26,289 nucleotides of DNA from Clostridiales bacterium UBA4706 (GTDB lineage Bacteria > Bacillota > Clostridia > Oscillospirales > Oscillospiraceae), in the NCBI GenBank assembly GCA_002404605.1, contig DHKA01000010.1, positions 1 to 26,289 on the forward strand, given 5' to 3'. Below the pieces are notes generated by a model that was not told the DNA's origin, did no database searches, and saw nothing but the letters and a program-made list of their open reading frames with translations. Of the stretch, positions 1 through 8,388 are shown piece after piece. A program made the position numbers and the translations under genes. Each line of letters starts with the position of its first letter. Position 1 is the first letter of the stretch.

Positions 1-126
1 TAACTTTTCGGGGTCACTTCAATACCGCGGAGCGGGTCTCTCTTTTTTAACGGGTTCTTTATACCGGCGGGCAGGGACGGCGTGATAAAATAAACTGTCA
101 AGCTGTGTCGAACGGAGGGAGAGACG
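1..126. other. Left-edge non-coding stretch
   Basis: No gene is supported here. The last bases hold the ribosome site of the channel gene (GGAGGG, about 7 bases before the ATG at 127). A TAAAAT at 86-91 could be a -10 box, but no good -35 partner is visible, so I do not call a promoter. Confidence 0.5.
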
Positions 127-1164
127 ATGCAGGCCGATAGAGGAAAGAGATGGAATGAGCTCCGGGCGCGCCTGTTCAAAATGGTGTCCGTGGGCGTGGT
201 GGATGATCCGATCAACCAGGGATACGACATCGTCAGCACGCTGATGCTGATCGTGAACCTCGTTGGAGCGTTTGCCAACACGTTCGACGGCGTGCGCGCG
301 CAGTATGCCTCGCTTCTCGATCTCACCGAGGAGATCACGGTCGCCTTTTTCGCGCTTGACTATACGCTCCGGCTCGTGACGGCAAAGTGCCTGTATCCGC
401 AGCTCGCCGAAGGACGCGCGCTTGCCAGATACGTTCTGTCCGCCGGTGGCATCGTCGATCTTCTGTCGTTCCTGCCGTTTTATCTGCCGTTCTTTTTCCC
501 GAGCGGCGCGGCGGCGTTCCGTCTGTTCCGCGTGGCGCGCATTTTCCGCCTGTTCCGCATCAATGCGTACTATGATTCGCTCAACGTCATCACCGAGGTC
601 ATCGTCGGCAAAAAGCAGCAGCTTTTGTCGTCGGTGTTCATCATCCTCGTGCTGATGCTCGGCTCGAGTCTCTGCATGTACTCGCTTGAGCACGATGCGC
701 AGCCGGAGGTGTTCAAGAACGCCTTTTCCGGCGTGTGGTGGTCAGTCTCGACGCTGCTCACCATCGGTTACGGCGACATTTATCCCATCACGCCCGCCGG
801 AAAAGCGAAGGGCATTTTCATAACGTTCCTCGGCGTCGGCATGGTGGCGATCCCGACCGGTATTATTTCCGCCGGCTTCGTGGAGCAGTACACGCGCCTC
901 AAGCGTCTCGGCGATTATGCCGAGGAAGAGGATCTGCACTTCATCAAGACCGAGCTGCACCGCGGCGATCTCTGGGTAGGGAAGACGGTGCGCGATCTGC
1001 ACTTGCCGCAGGGCATGATCCTTGCTGTCATCCAGCGCGGCGGCGATACGATCATCCCCCGCGGCGATGTGACGCTCAAGGCCGGGGACAAGCTCGTCCT
1101 CGCCGAGGGCGACACCGTGATCCTCTACAGCAAGGAAGCGCCGAAGCCGACCGTTACATTTTGA
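127..1164 (+). CDS. Voltage-gated-type potassium channel with C-terminal TrkA-C (RCK) domain
   Basis: This 345-residue membrane protein probably conducts K+ across the cytoplasmic membrane under control of voltage and a cytosolic ligand. Hydrophobic segments at about 34-55, 70-86, 103-124 and 166-187 fit S1-S3 and S5. Residues 131-145 form an S4-like helix with arginines at 132, 135, 138, 141 and 144, that is, every third position. The pore signature TIGYGD is at 212-217, followed by S6 (about 228-250). Residues 270-338 resemble a TrkA-C domain, which in related channels binds small ligands. The ATG at 127 is chosen because GGAGGG precedes it by 7 bases. It is a single gene, closed by a hairpin shared with the convergent aspA. 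The ion is inferred from the filter; the ligand cannot be read from the sequence. Confidence 0.9.
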   Translation: MQADRGKRWNELRARLFKMVSVGVVDDPINQGYDIVSTLMLIVNLVGAFANTFDGVRAQYASLLDLTEEITVAFFALDYTLRLVTAKCLYPQLAEGRALARYVLSAGGIVDLLSFLPFYLPFFFPSGAAAFRLFRVARIFRLFRINAYYDSLNVITEVIVGKKQQLLSSVFIILVLMLGSSLCMYSLEHDAQPEVFKNAFSGVWWSVSTLLTIGYGDIYPITPAGKAKGIFITFLGVGMVAIPTGIISAGFVEQYTRLKRLGDYAEEEDLHFIKTELHRGDLWVGKTVRDLHLPQGMILAVIQRGGDTIIPRGDVTLKAGDKLVLAEGDTVILYSKEAPKPTVTF

Positions 1165-1174
1165 AACAGAAAAC

Positions 1175-1212
1175 GGCGGGACTGACAAAAACGTCAGCCC
1201 CGCCAAATTTTT
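1175..1212. terminator. Bidirectional terminator between channel gene and aspA
   Basis: Arms 1175-1186 and 1193-1204 pair with one A/C mismatch around a 6-base loop. A T-rich tract (1208-1212) follows on the plus strand. The hairpin lies between two converging genes; aspA's stop codon (1211-1213) sits in the T tract. Confidence 0.75.
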
Positions 1213-2641
1213 ATTTGTGCGCGAGGAGCTCCTTGCCGGGAATGCCCGGTTTCGTGAGATTCATGGGATCGAGGATCGTGTCGATCTCCTCTTCGGTGAG
1301 GAGCTTTTCCTGCAATATGAGCTTCCGGACGCTCTGCCCGGTGACGATGGCGCGCTTGGCGATGTCCGCGGCGTGCTGGTAGCCGATGTGCGGCGTGAGC
1401 GCCGTGATGACGCCGACGCTGCTTTCGACAAGCTCCCGGCAGCGCTCCTCGTTTGCGGTGATGCCGGTGACGCAGTTGTCCACGAACGTATGCACGGCGT
1501 AGGTCAGCGTGCCGATCGACTGGAACAGGCAGTAGAAGATGATCGGCTCGAAGGCGTTGAGCTCGAGCTGCCCGCCTTCGGCGGCCATGGTGACGGTCAT
1601 ATCGTTGCCGATGATGAGGAACGCCACCTGGTTGATGACCTCCGGAATGACGGGGTTCACCTTGCCCGGCATGATGGACGAGCCGTTCTGCCGCGCCGGG
1701 AGGTTGATCTCGCCGAAGCCGGTGCGCGGCCCGGACGACATGAGACGAAGATCGTTCGCGATCTTTGAGAGCGTCACCGCGCACGTCTTGACGGCGCCCG
1801 ACACCGCGACGAACGGGTCGGGGTTCTGCGTGGAGTCAATGAGATCGCCCGCCTGCGTGAGTTCCATGCCGGATACCTCGCTCAGCACGGGAACGATGCG
1901 CCGCAGGTACGTTTCGTCCGCGTTGATGCCGGTGCCGATGGCGGTGCCGCCCATGTTGAGCGAGCGCATCTCGCCCATGGCCTTGTCCATGCGCACGGTG
2001 TCGCGCCGCACGGCGTCGGCGTAGGCGCGGAATTCCTGCCCCAGCCGGATCGGAACGGCGTCCTGCATCTGCGTGCGGCCCATTTTGATCACATGGTCAA
2101 ACTCTCGGGATTTGTCCTCAAAAGCGGCGCGCAGCCGCTCAAGCTCGGTCTCCAGCTTTTTCAGAAGGCGCAGCGTCGTCATTTTTCCGGCGGTGGGGAT
2201 AACGTCGTTGGTGGACTGGCCGCAGTTGACGTGGTCGTTCGGGTTGACGAGAGAATAATCGCCCTTCACGCCGCCGAGCAGTTCGATGGCGCGGTTGGCG
2301 ATGACCTCGTTGGCGTTCATGTTGATGGATGTGCCCGCGCCGCCCTGCACGGGATCGACGATGAACTGTTCGAAGAGCTTCCCCGCGAGGATCTCATCGC
2401 AGGCGCGCACGATCGCGTCCGCAATACGCTCGTCCAGGAGTCCGGCCTCAAGGTTCGTGAGCGCTGCCGCTTTTTTGATGTAGGCGAGACTGCGGATGAG
2501 CTCCGGGTGCATCCGCAGCCCGGTAATGGGGAAGTTTTCCGCGGCGCGCAGCGACTGCACGCCGTAATATACGTTCGCCGGTACGTCCTTCGTGCCGATG
2601 GAGTCCTTTTCTATGCGGTAATTGGAAGTATGTTTTTCCAT
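1211..2641 (-). CDS. aspA: Aspartate ammonia-lyase (aspartase)
   Basis: The product is predicted to convert L-aspartate to fumarate and ammonia in the cytoplasm, linking amino-acid use to anaerobic fumarate metabolism. The 476-residue protein has the fumarase/aspartase-superfamily signature GSSIMPGKVNP at about 320-330, which contains the flexible catalytic loop serine. It also has GTSINMN at 103-109 and the NCGQSTND block at 139-146. Length is near the usual 470-480 for aspartases. The start at 2641 is chosen because AGGAG lies 8 bases upstream; the open frame extends further upstream, but that part overlaps the promoter. Fumarase C is the main alternative, but the N-terminal and GxGTSxNMN-type blocks read as aspartase. 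A LysR gene is divergent, suggesting regulation from the shared intergenic region. Confidence 0.93.
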   Translation of the reverse strand: MEKHTSNYRIEKDSIGTKDVPANVYYGVQSLRAAENFPITGLRMHPELIRSLAYIKKAAALTNLEAGLLDERIADAIVRACDEILAGKLFEQFIVDPVQGGAGTSINMNANEVIANRAIELLGGVKGDYSLVNPNDHVNCGQSTNDVIPTAGKMTTLRLLKKLETELERLRAAFEDKSREFDHVIKMGRTQMQDAVPIRLGQEFRAYADAVRRDTVRMDKAMGEMRSLNMGGTAIGTGINADETYLRRIVPVLSEVSGMELTQAGDLIDSTQNPDPFVAVSGAVKTCAVTLSKIANDLRLMSSGPRTGFGEINLPARQNGSSIMPGKVNPVIPEVINQVAFLIIGNDMTVTMAAEGGQLELNAFEPIIFYCLFQSIGTLTYAVHTFVDNCVTGITANEERCRELVESSVGVITALTPHIGYQHAADIAKRAIVTGQSVRKLILQEKLLTEEEIDTILDPMNLTKPGIPGKELLAHK

Positions 2642-2681
2642 TTCTCTTTCTCCTGCGTCTCCCGTAAGGATTTTCAACTTG

Positions 2682-2709
2682 ATTATAGAGCGGGATATAA
2701 TATAGTCAA
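2682..2709 (-). promoter_or_regulatory. Sigma-A-type promoter of aspA
   Basis: On the minus strand, TTGACT (2709-2704) is followed after 16 bases by a perfect TATAAT (2687-2682), about 40 bases before the aspA start. A second TTGACT (2721-2716) with TATATC (2699-2694), also spaced 16, lies just upstream and could be a tandem promoter. Confidence 0.75.
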
Positions 2710-2724
2710 ATATAAAGTCAATAC

Positions 2725-2753
2725 TTGCCATCATAACTTAAAAGTTATATAAT
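2725..2753 (+). promoter_or_regulatory. Sigma-A-type promoter of the lysR gene
   Basis: TTGCCA (2725-2730) is followed after 17 bases by a perfect TATAAT (2748-2753). The -10 box overlaps the first ATG of the lysR frame (2752), so transcription should start near 2760, downstream of that ATG. This argues for the TTG start at 2776. Confidence 0.6.
2733..2748. promoter_or_regulatory. Palindrome, probable LysR-regulator operator
   Basis: ATAACTT and AAGTTAT form a perfect inverted repeat around AA. It fills most of the spacer of the lysR promoter and touches its -10 box, a position suited to autorepression and to control of the divergent aspA. The binding protein is inferred from the gene layout. 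Confidence 0.5.
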
Positions 2754-2775
2754 GGACGCGAAAGAGGGCGAGAAC

Positions 2776-3732
2776 TTGAAGCAGAGAGTCTTTGACGGTA
2801 TGGAATATGTGTATGCCGTGTATCGGGAGGGGAGCTTCCAGAAGGCGGCGGAGAAACTGTTTGTTTCGCAGCCGTCCGTGAGCGCGTCAGTGCGCCGTGT
2901 GGAGGAGCGCGTCGGGAGCCGCCTGTTCGACCGAAGCCGGAAGCCGCTCGCGCTCACCGAGTGCGGCGAGGCGTATATCTCCTGCGCGGAGAAGATCCTC
3001 GCCATGGAACGCGGTTTTACGGAGTATGTGAACGACCGGGAAGGGCTGCGCCGCGGGAAGCTCGTGGTCGGCGGCAGCAGCCTCTTTTCCTCGTTGCTGC
3101 TGCCGCCGATGATGGCGGTGTTCCGGGAACGCTACCCGGGCATTACGCTCACATTGGCGGAGGAGACGACGCCCCGGCTCGAGGAGATGCTGCGGCAGGG
3201 GGCGGTCGATCTTGTGGTGGATTATAGGATCCCGAACATGGAGCTTTACGATTCCTCGATCGTTCGGGCGGACGCGCTCATTCTCGCTGTGCCGTGCGCG
3301 GCGGCGGTCAACGCGCGTCTCGCGCCGTACCGTATCGAGCCCGAGCAGATCGGCGCCGCGGCGCGAAGCGCTGCGCCGGGCGTGCCGATGGAGCTTTTAA
3401 AGGACGAGAGCTTTGTGCTTTTAAAGCCGGAAAACGACACCCGTGCGCGGGCGGATGCACTCTGCCGTCTCGGCGGCTTTGCGCCGAAAACGGCGATGGA
3501 GTTTGACCAGCAGATGACGGCGTACCTTGCCGGGTGCTCCGGCGCGGGGATCACGTTCGTGAGCAGCGTTCTCGTATCCCGCCTCTCGCCGAACCCCGGC
3601 ATCTGCTATTACCGTCTGCCGGAGCCGGAGAGCCGCCGCGATATCCGCCTCTTCTGGAAACGCGACCGGTACAAGACCCGCGCGATGGAGGCGTTTCTCG
3701 CCATGCCGCCGGAGAGCGGCGAGGAGAGATAA
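2776..3732 (+). CDS. LysR-family transcriptional regulator
   Basis: This DNA-binding regulator of about 318 residues is divergent from aspA and probably controls it. The N-terminal 60 residues form the LysR winged helix-turn-helix, including the block FQKAAEKLFVSQPSVSASVRR. After a linker helix comes a periplasmic-binding-protein-like effector domain (from about residue 80). Two starts are possible. ATG at 2752 gives 326 residues but lies inside the apparent -10 box and has no ribosome site. TTG at 2776 has GAGGG at 2764-2768, 7 bases away, and is preferred. The effector is unknown; aspartate or a related dicarboxylate would be a reasonable guess from the neighbour only. A strong hairpin terminator follows the stop. 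Confidence 0.88.
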   Translation: MKQRVFDGMEYVYAVYREGSFQKAAEKLFVSQPSVSASVRRVEERVGSRLFDRSRKPLALTECGEAYISCAEKILAMERGFTEYVNDREGLRRGKLVVGGSSLFSSLLLPPMMAVFRERYPGITLTLAEETTPRLEEMLRQGAVDLVVDYRIPNMELYDSSIVRADALILAVPCAAAVNARLAPYRIEPEQIGAAARSAAPGVPMELLKDESFVLLKPENDTRARADALCRLGGFAPKTAMEFDQQMTAYLAGCSGAGITFVSSVLVSRLSPNPGICYYRLPEPESRRDIRLFWKRDRYKTRAMEAFLAMPPESGEER

Positions 3733-3744
3733 AAGGATAATAAG

Positions 3745-3776
3745 AAAGCCACCGGCGCTGCCGGTGGCTTTAGTTT
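3745..3776. terminator. Terminator after lysR, facing the sugar-cluster operon
   Basis: A perfect 12-bp stem (3745-3756 with 3760-3771) and a GCT loop are followed by a T-rich tract. The minus strand also reads into pyrimidine-rich sequence, so it may end both converging transcripts. Confidence 0.85.
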
Positions 3777-3781
3777 TGACT

Positions 3782-4687
3782 TTATTTTGCGGCTTTGGCT
3801 TTCTGGTACATGTCCATCAGGACCTTGCCGATCTTCATGGAATACTCCACGACCAGATGCTTCTGGTCGTTGGGGAGGTACCGGCCAAATTCCTGGATCT
3901 CATAGGTCAGATCACCGTCATAGCCGATATCCGCCAAACCGGCCATAGCCTCCGCCCAATCGATGTTGCCGTGGAAGGGCATCAGGTGTTCGTCGGCTAC
4001 GCCGTGGTTGTCCTGCACATGGATGGCGTGCAGCCGGGAGCCGATGATGTTCAGATTCTGCCGGTGGAAGTCATGTCCTCCCAGATTGGCGTGGCCGAAG
4101 TCATAGCACACGCCTACGTGCTCCGGGTCTCCGAAGGCATCCACGAGATCGACCAGCTCGTAAATGCTGGCGCAGTAGATGCGCTGCATGGGCTGGCGGG
4201 GCCGGTACTCAAAGTCGTTTTCCAGACAGATGCCGATGCCGTTTTCCCGGGCGGTAGCGACATGCCGGCTGTAATATTCCAGATTTTTTTCTTTGGAGAC
4301 CGAAACGTCCGGTCCGGCGGAATATACAGTGCCGGGGTGCGTTACCGTCCACTCCACGCCCAGCTCGGCCGAGGCGATGATGGAGCGGCGGATCAGCTCC
4401 TCCATGGTTTTTACCTTGGCTTCGTCATTTTCGGCGAAGATGTCGTAATAGGGCAGATGGGACTGACGGAACACGACGCCCCAGCGACGTCCCATTTCCG
4501 CAATGTCCTTCACATAATCCTGCCAGTCGTCGTTTCGCATGCGGGAGTGCGGATTCATGGACTCACAGAAGTTGATGTCCAAAACCTTATAACCGCCCTG
4601 GGCGCACTGGGCAATGCAGAAATCGAAGCCGTTACGCTCCCGGCCGGGGGTAAAGGCACAGATATTTGTAGAGGTAGAAATCTCCAT
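3782..4687 (-). CDS. Sugar phosphate isomerase/epimerase-like TIM-barrel protein
   Basis: This 301-residue protein belongs to the xylose-isomerase-like TIM barrel / AP endonuclease 2 superfamily, which includes IolE, IolI and ketose 3-epimerases. The expected metal-binding set is visible: Glu156 (in CLEND), Asp196 (in CYDFGH), His223 (in IHVQDN) and Glu263 (in YEIQE). It is therefore likely an active divalent-metal enzyme that isomerises or epimerises a sugar or keto-inositol derivative in the cytoplasm. AAGGAG lies 7 bases before the ATG. It is the last gene of the minus-strand transporter operon, so its substrate is probably the imported sugar or a product of it. Exact reaction not assignable from sequence; a DNA-repair role is unlikely in this context. 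Confidence 0.85.
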   Translation of the reverse strand: MEISTSTNICAFTPGRERNGFDFCIAQCAQGGYKVLDINFCESMNPHSRMRNDDWQDYVKDIAEMGRRWGVVFRQSHLPYYDIFAENDEAKVKTMEELIRRSIIASAELGVEWTVTHPGTVYSAGPDVSVSKEKNLEYYSRHVATARENGIGICLENDFEYRPRQPMQRIYCASIYELVDLVDAFGDPEHVGVCYDFGHANLGGHDFHRQNLNIIGSRLHAIHVQDNHGVADEHLMPFHGNIDWAEAMAGLADIGYDGDLTYEIQEFGRYLPNDQKHLVVEYSMKIGKVLMDMYQKAKAAK

Positions 4688-4715
4688 ATTGGCGCTCCTT
4701 TGCTTTTTTATTCAG

Positions 4716-4761
4716 GGGCAGCGCCGCCGGACACCGGTGATAACGCTGTGCGGCACTGCCC
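4716..4761. repeat. Imperfect inverted repeat between binding-protein and isomerase genes
   Basis: Arms 4716-4727 and 4750-4761 match in 11 of 12 positions around a 22-base loop. In the minus-strand mRNA this would form a stem just upstream of the isomerase ribosome site. Confidence 0.55.
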
Positions 4762-4779
4762 TAAAATCAAATGGAGAGG

Positions 4780-4799
4780 AGGGCCGCTTTCGCGGCCCT
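4780..4799 (-). terminator. Intra-operon hairpin after the solute-binding-protein gene
   Basis: AGGGCCGC and GCGGCCCT form an 8-bp stem around a 4-base loop, 27 bases after the binding-protein stop. The minus-strand sequence after it (TCCTCTCC) is a poor T tract. It is more likely a partial terminator or mRNA 3'-end stabiliser that raises binding-protein yield over the isomerase. Confidence 0.5.
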
Positions 4800-4825
4800 T
4801 TCTTAGAAATTTGGGAAAATCGGGA

Positions 4826-6214
4826 TCAGGCGACCGCGTTGTTCCGGGCGTACTCGGTCAGCAGATTCTGCATCTCGTCGGACATGATCTCTACCGTTTC
4901 TTCTACGGTCTGATCGTTCTCCAGCATGTCGGACACACCCTGCATGATCGCATAGTAGAAATCCTTGGACGGGCCAACGGTAACGCTGCGCATATCCGCC
5001 GGCGTGGAGATGAGCTGATCGTACGCCACCAGGTACTGCGGATGCTCCTCTGTCACGCTCTTATAGACATCCTCGTCCAGAGCGGCCGTGTTGGAGGGGA
5101 TGTAGCCGGTGTTGGCGGCAAAGTCGGCCTGCACTGCGGCGGAGACGAGATACTGCATGAAGACCCAGGAGGCTTCCTTGCGAAGATCGTCTCCAGAGTC
5201 GAACATGGACAGGCAGGAGCCGGCTACGGTAGCGCCGTCGGAAGCATCAGCGGTGACGCGCAGATACTTGCCGACACCGACCTCAAAGGCGCCGTTGACC
5301 TTTTCGAGGACCGGGGCCACGTTGGAAGAGGAGTTAGTCATCATCGCAAGATCCCCGGCGATGAACATATCGGCCGAGCCGCTCTCATTGATGAGCGCAC
5401 CGGCGTCGTACATGGCCTTCCACTGCGTCAGGAAGGTGGCAAGAGCGCCGTTATCGATGCAGGCGAGCTCCGTGGCGGTGCCTTCCGAGCCGTTTTTCTC
5501 GTTGACAACGTAGCTGCCGAGCTGACCCAGCCAGTTGGCGAGCGTCGGGGTGTTCGGCACGGTCTGCAGCACCTTCTGGGTAAGTCCTTTGGCCTGCATG
5601 TCTTGATAAAGCTGGATAACATCGTCAAACGTCTCGGGGACCTTGTCCCAGCCGGCTTCCTTCAGCAGATCCATGTTGTAGTAGGAAACGGTGGTGGACG
5701 TCGCAAACGGCAGACCGAGCTGGCTGCCGGCAAACTGCCAGTTGGCCAGAGCAGCGGAGAGATAGGTGTCCAGGCAGCCGGGCTCCGCGTAGGCAGCCAC
5801 GGCCTGGTCCACGGTAAAGGCCTTGCCGGAGTTGTAGTAGGTCATTTTTCCCGTGGCGTCCAGCTGCATCAGATCGGGCAACTCCTCAAAGTTGCCGCCG
5901 GAGATGATGGCCTTGAGCAGGGTGCTGGCGTCGGAGTACTGACCCTGATACACGGCGTTCACGGTGATGCCGTATTCGTTGGTGCTGTTGAACTCTTCAA
6001 TGTACTTGTCCATAAGAACACCGGCCTCGTCCGAGGCGCAGTGCCAGAACGTGATGGTCACCGGCTGCGTGCCGAGCAGACTCTCGGTCGGGGCGACTTC
6101 CTCCTCGGCCGGGGTCGGGGTGGGCTCGACCGGCGTGGTCTCTCCCGTGCTGCCGCAGGCGGCCAGAGAGAAGACCAAAGCCAGAGCCAGAAGCAATGAC
6201 AGCATCTTTTTCAT
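4826..6214 (-). CDS. ABC transporter sugar-binding lipoprotein (UgpB/MalE-like, family 1)
   Basis: This 462-residue extracellular solute-binding protein captures a carbohydrate or sugar derivative for the adjacent permeases. It begins with a lipoprotein signal peptide: MKK, a hydrophobic core (residues 5-17) and the lipobox LAAC with Cys20 as the lipidation site. A Thr/Pro/Glu-rich linker (about 23-45) follows, then the mature domain opening with PVTITFWHCAS, typical of family 1 binding proteins. AGGAGG lies 8 bases upstream of the ATG. It is the third gene of the operon permease-permease-binding protein-isomerase. The operon encodes no ATPase. Ligand cannot be assigned; glycerol-3-phosphate-, oligosaccharide- and polyol-binding proteins share this fold. 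Confidence 0.92.
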   Translation of the reverse strand: MKKMLSLLLALALVFSLAACGSTGETTPVEPTPTPAEEEVAPTESLLGTQPVTITFWHCASDEAGVLMDKYIEEFNSTNEYGITVNAVYQGQYSDASTLLKAIISGGNFEELPDLMQLDATGKMTYYNSGKAFTVDQAVAAYAEPGCLDTYLSAALANWQFAGSQLGLPFATSTTVSYYNMDLLKEAGWDKVPETFDDVIQLYQDMQAKGLTQKVLQTVPNTPTLANWLGQLGSYVVNEKNGSEGTATELACIDNGALATFLTQWKAMYDAGALINESGSADMFIAGDLAMMTNSSSNVAPVLEKVNGAFEVGVGKYLRVTADASDGATVAGSCLSMFDSGDDLRKEASWVFMQYLVSAAVQADFAANTGYIPSNTAALDEDVYKSVTEEHPQYLVAYDQLISTPADMRSVTVGPSKDFYYAIMQGVSDMLENDQTVEETVEIMSDEMQNLLTEYARNNAVA

Positions 6215-6284
6215 GTGTAAATCCTCCTAAAATGATTTTATTCCAGAAAAGCAGGGCACGGTTTGCCCCGCCGGGGAATACGGA

Positions 6285-7118
6285 TCAGCCAACGAGACTT
6301 CCTTCGGTGCCGCCCTTCGCCATGTTCCGCCGCATGATGACGAAAAGAATGAGGGACGGGATCAGGGAGATCGTCACGCCGGCCAGCACGAGCTGATAAT
6401 TGGTGTCCTCCCAGGAGTTCAGCTTGGTGATGCCCACCATGATTGTGCGCATGTCGGGCGCGCTGGCCGTAACGATCAGAGGCCAGAGATAGGCGTTCCA
6501 GATCGTGATGAAGCTCTGCACGAAAAGCGTCGTGATGATCGGCTTGCAGATGGGCATCAGAATGGTCAGAATATACCGCAGATCACCGCAGCCGTCGATC
6601 ATGGCGGCGTAGCGCAGATCTTTCGGCACGGAAAGGAATTTCTGCCGGAGCATGAACATCTGGCTGGCGCTGACAAAGCCGGTGATGCACATGCCGAGAT
6701 AGGTGTTGAGCAGGCCCAGCCGGGACACAGTCACATAGTTGGTGATGAGCAGCGTATCGCCGGGCATCATCATCGTGCCGAGAATGAGGAAAAAACAGAA
6801 GTTCTTCCCGCGGAACTCATAGTGCGTCAGCGCAAAGGCCGCACAGATGGAAAATACCAGACGGACCACGGTCCCGAGGGTTGCCATGATGAGCGAGTTG
6901 AGCATGTAGCGCAGCATGGGCGCCTGGTGCATGGCGTCCTTGAAGTTCTGCGTATAGGCGAAGCTGTTTGGCAGGAGCTTCGGCGAGAAGAATTCCGCCG
7001 GAGTTTTGAAGGCGCCCAGAACACAGTAGATCACCGGGAAGATCAGCACCAGGCCCAGCGCGATGGCTGCGATGGATACGACGATGTCCGTCGTGCGCTT
7101 TCTGGCTGTATATTTCAC
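6285..7118 (-). CDS. Carbohydrate ABC transporter permease, MalG/UgpE type
   Basis: This 277-residue integral membrane protein is the second channel subunit of the importer. The first helix spans about residues 12-36 and about six membrane segments are visible. The cytoplasmic EAA-type loop, which docks the ATPase, is at about 169-190 and contains AAMIDGCGDLRYILTILMP. Its start overlaps the stop of the upstream permease by 4 bases (ATGA, 7115-7118), so the two are translationally coupled. Length fits the MalG/UgpE family. The ATPase partner is not encoded nearby. Confidence 0.93.
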   Translation of the reverse strand: MKYTARKRTTDIVVSIAAIALGLVLIFPVIYCVLGAFKTPAEFFSPKLLPNSFAYTQNFKDAMHQAPMLRYMLNSLIMATLGTVVRLVFSICAAFALTHYEFRGKNFCFFLILGTMMMPGDTLLITNYVTVSRLGLLNTYLGMCITGFVSASQMFMLRQKFLSVPKDLRYAAMIDGCGDLRYILTILMPICKPIITTLFVQSFITIWNAYLWPLIVTASAPDMRTIMVGITKLNSWEDTNYQLVLAGVTISLIPSLILFVIMRRNMAKGGTEGSLVG

Positions 7119-8032
7119 TGATAAAACACCTTCTTTCGCTCATAAACAAACGACACCAGCGTAAACCCAAAGGTCAGAACGAAAGCCACCATGCTCACGA
7201 CCGCCGCCAGACCGTAGTTGGAGCTGCCGTAGCCGGAGGAGAACATCATGTACATCAGCGTTGTCGTTGAACGTGACGGTCCTCCCTGCGTAATGATGAT
7301 CATCGGACCGGAGGTCATCATCGCCAGGACCGTGTTGGTACACATCACATAAAAAATGGTGGAGGAGATCATGGGGAGCTGGATCTTGAACACACGGGTG
7401 AAAAATCCCGCCCCATCCAGCTCGGCTGCTTCCATGATGTGCCTGGGGATCCCCCGAAGCGCCGATTGGAACAGAAGAAAGTCAAAGCCGACGCCCATCC
7501 ACACCGTGAGGATGATGCAGGTGTACAGCGCCGTATCCCGGCTCTCAAACCATCCCAGGTTCGTCCCGAAGAAAGCGTTGACCCAGCCCAGCGTCGGGCT
7601 GAACATGGATTTGAAGATCATACAGGCCGCCGACATGGATACAGCCATGGGCAGGGTGAACATGGTCTCGTATACCGGGCTGAGCTTACGCTTTTTTGTG
7701 GCCAGCAGCGCCAAAGAGATCGTCAGCACCAGAGTTATAGGTACATTGATCAGAGTAATGATAATGGAGTTTCGCAGCGCCTTTTTGAAGTCGTTCCGCC
7801 CGAAAACATATTTGAAGTTCTCCAGTCCCGCAAAGCGCAGGATCTCGCCCTTGTCGTTGACCGCACAGAGACTGTTGACCAGCGTTTTCAAAAACGGATA
7901 ATAGACAAACAGCAGCGCGAAAATCAAGATCGGCGCCATAAAGGCCGCGACTTTCAGATTTTTACGGGCGTTGGGACTGAGACCGCCTTCGCGCAGCCTT
8001 CCGTATGCGGCATCTTTTGTTGTTGTGCTCAA
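7115..8032 (-). CDS. Carbohydrate ABC transporter permease, MalF/UgpA type
   Basis: This 305-residue membrane protein is the first gene of the minus-strand transport operon. A first hydrophobic helix lies at about 28-50. The EAA loop (IMEAAELDGAGFFTRVFKIQLP) is in the C-terminal third and would contact a shared ATPase. The start is TTG at 8032: GGGAGG at 8041-8046 is 8 bases upstream and the resulting length matches the family. The ATG at 8158 would add 42 low-complexity residues and overlaps the apparent promoter, so I reject it. Transcription probably starts near 8142. Confidence 0.9.
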   Translation of the reverse strand: MSTTTKDAAYGRLREGGLSPNARKNLKVAAFMAPILIFALLFVYYPFLKTLVNSLCAVNDKGEILRFAGLENFKYVFGRNDFKKALRNSIIITLINVPITLVLTISLALLATKKRKLSPVYETMFTLPMAVSMSAACMIFKSMFSPTLGWVNAFFGTNLGWFESRDTALYTCIILTVWMGVGFDFLLFQSALRGIPRHIMEAAELDGAGFFTRVFKIQLPMISSTIFYVMCTNTVLAMMTSGPMIIITQGGPSRSTTTLMYMMFSSGYGSSNYGLAAVVSMVAFVLTFGFTLVSFVYERKKVFYQ

Positions 8033-8148
8033 TCCTGTAACCTCCCGTTTTCCCGAGACCCTGCGACCGCCGGCGCTGTTTTGGTTGATGGAATGCTCGT
8101 CCGCGAGCTGCGGCCTTTTGTCTGCTTGCTGCGGCACCTTGCGTGTAT

Positions 8149-8177
8149 TTTGTAACACAGCGTGGACAAAAGTTCAA
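8149..8177 (-). promoter_or_regulatory. Probable promoter of the ABC-transporter operon
   Basis: On the minus strand TTGAAC (8177-8172) and TACAAA (8154-8149) are separated by 17 bases. The -10 is weak (4 of 6), suggesting a promoter that needs help or derepression. It would give a leader of roughly 110 bases. Confidence 0.4.
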
Positions 8178-8208
8178 TTCTTTTTTTGCGTAAAATCTGC
8201 AAATCATG

Positions 8209-8222
8209 AAATTGCCCAATTT
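8209..8222. promoter_or_regulatory. 14-base palindrome, candidate operator
   Basis: AAATTG and CAATTT flank CC, forming a perfect palindrome about 30-45 bases upstream of the minus-strand -35 box. Its sequence differs from the palindrome at 8443-8456, so one regulator need not bind both. Confidence 0.3.
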
Positions 8223-8388
8223 TTTTTCGACCGTGTTCTGCCGTATTCGGGAAATGTACAACGCGGCATTTTCCGTGTTTTCCGGACAAATGGGATTGTA
8301 TCGCACGCGCTGTAAATAGAGAAACACCTTTTTTGTAAGGTTTCCGTAAAATCTTCTTTACCGTCTTCGGATTTTTTCGCCGGCTTGC

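Noticed and set aside
3764..6199. 811-codon plus-strand open frame
   Set aside because: It lies opposite the isomerase and binding-protein genes, which have family motifs, ribosome sites and a signal peptide. The open frame is a product of GC-rich codon use.
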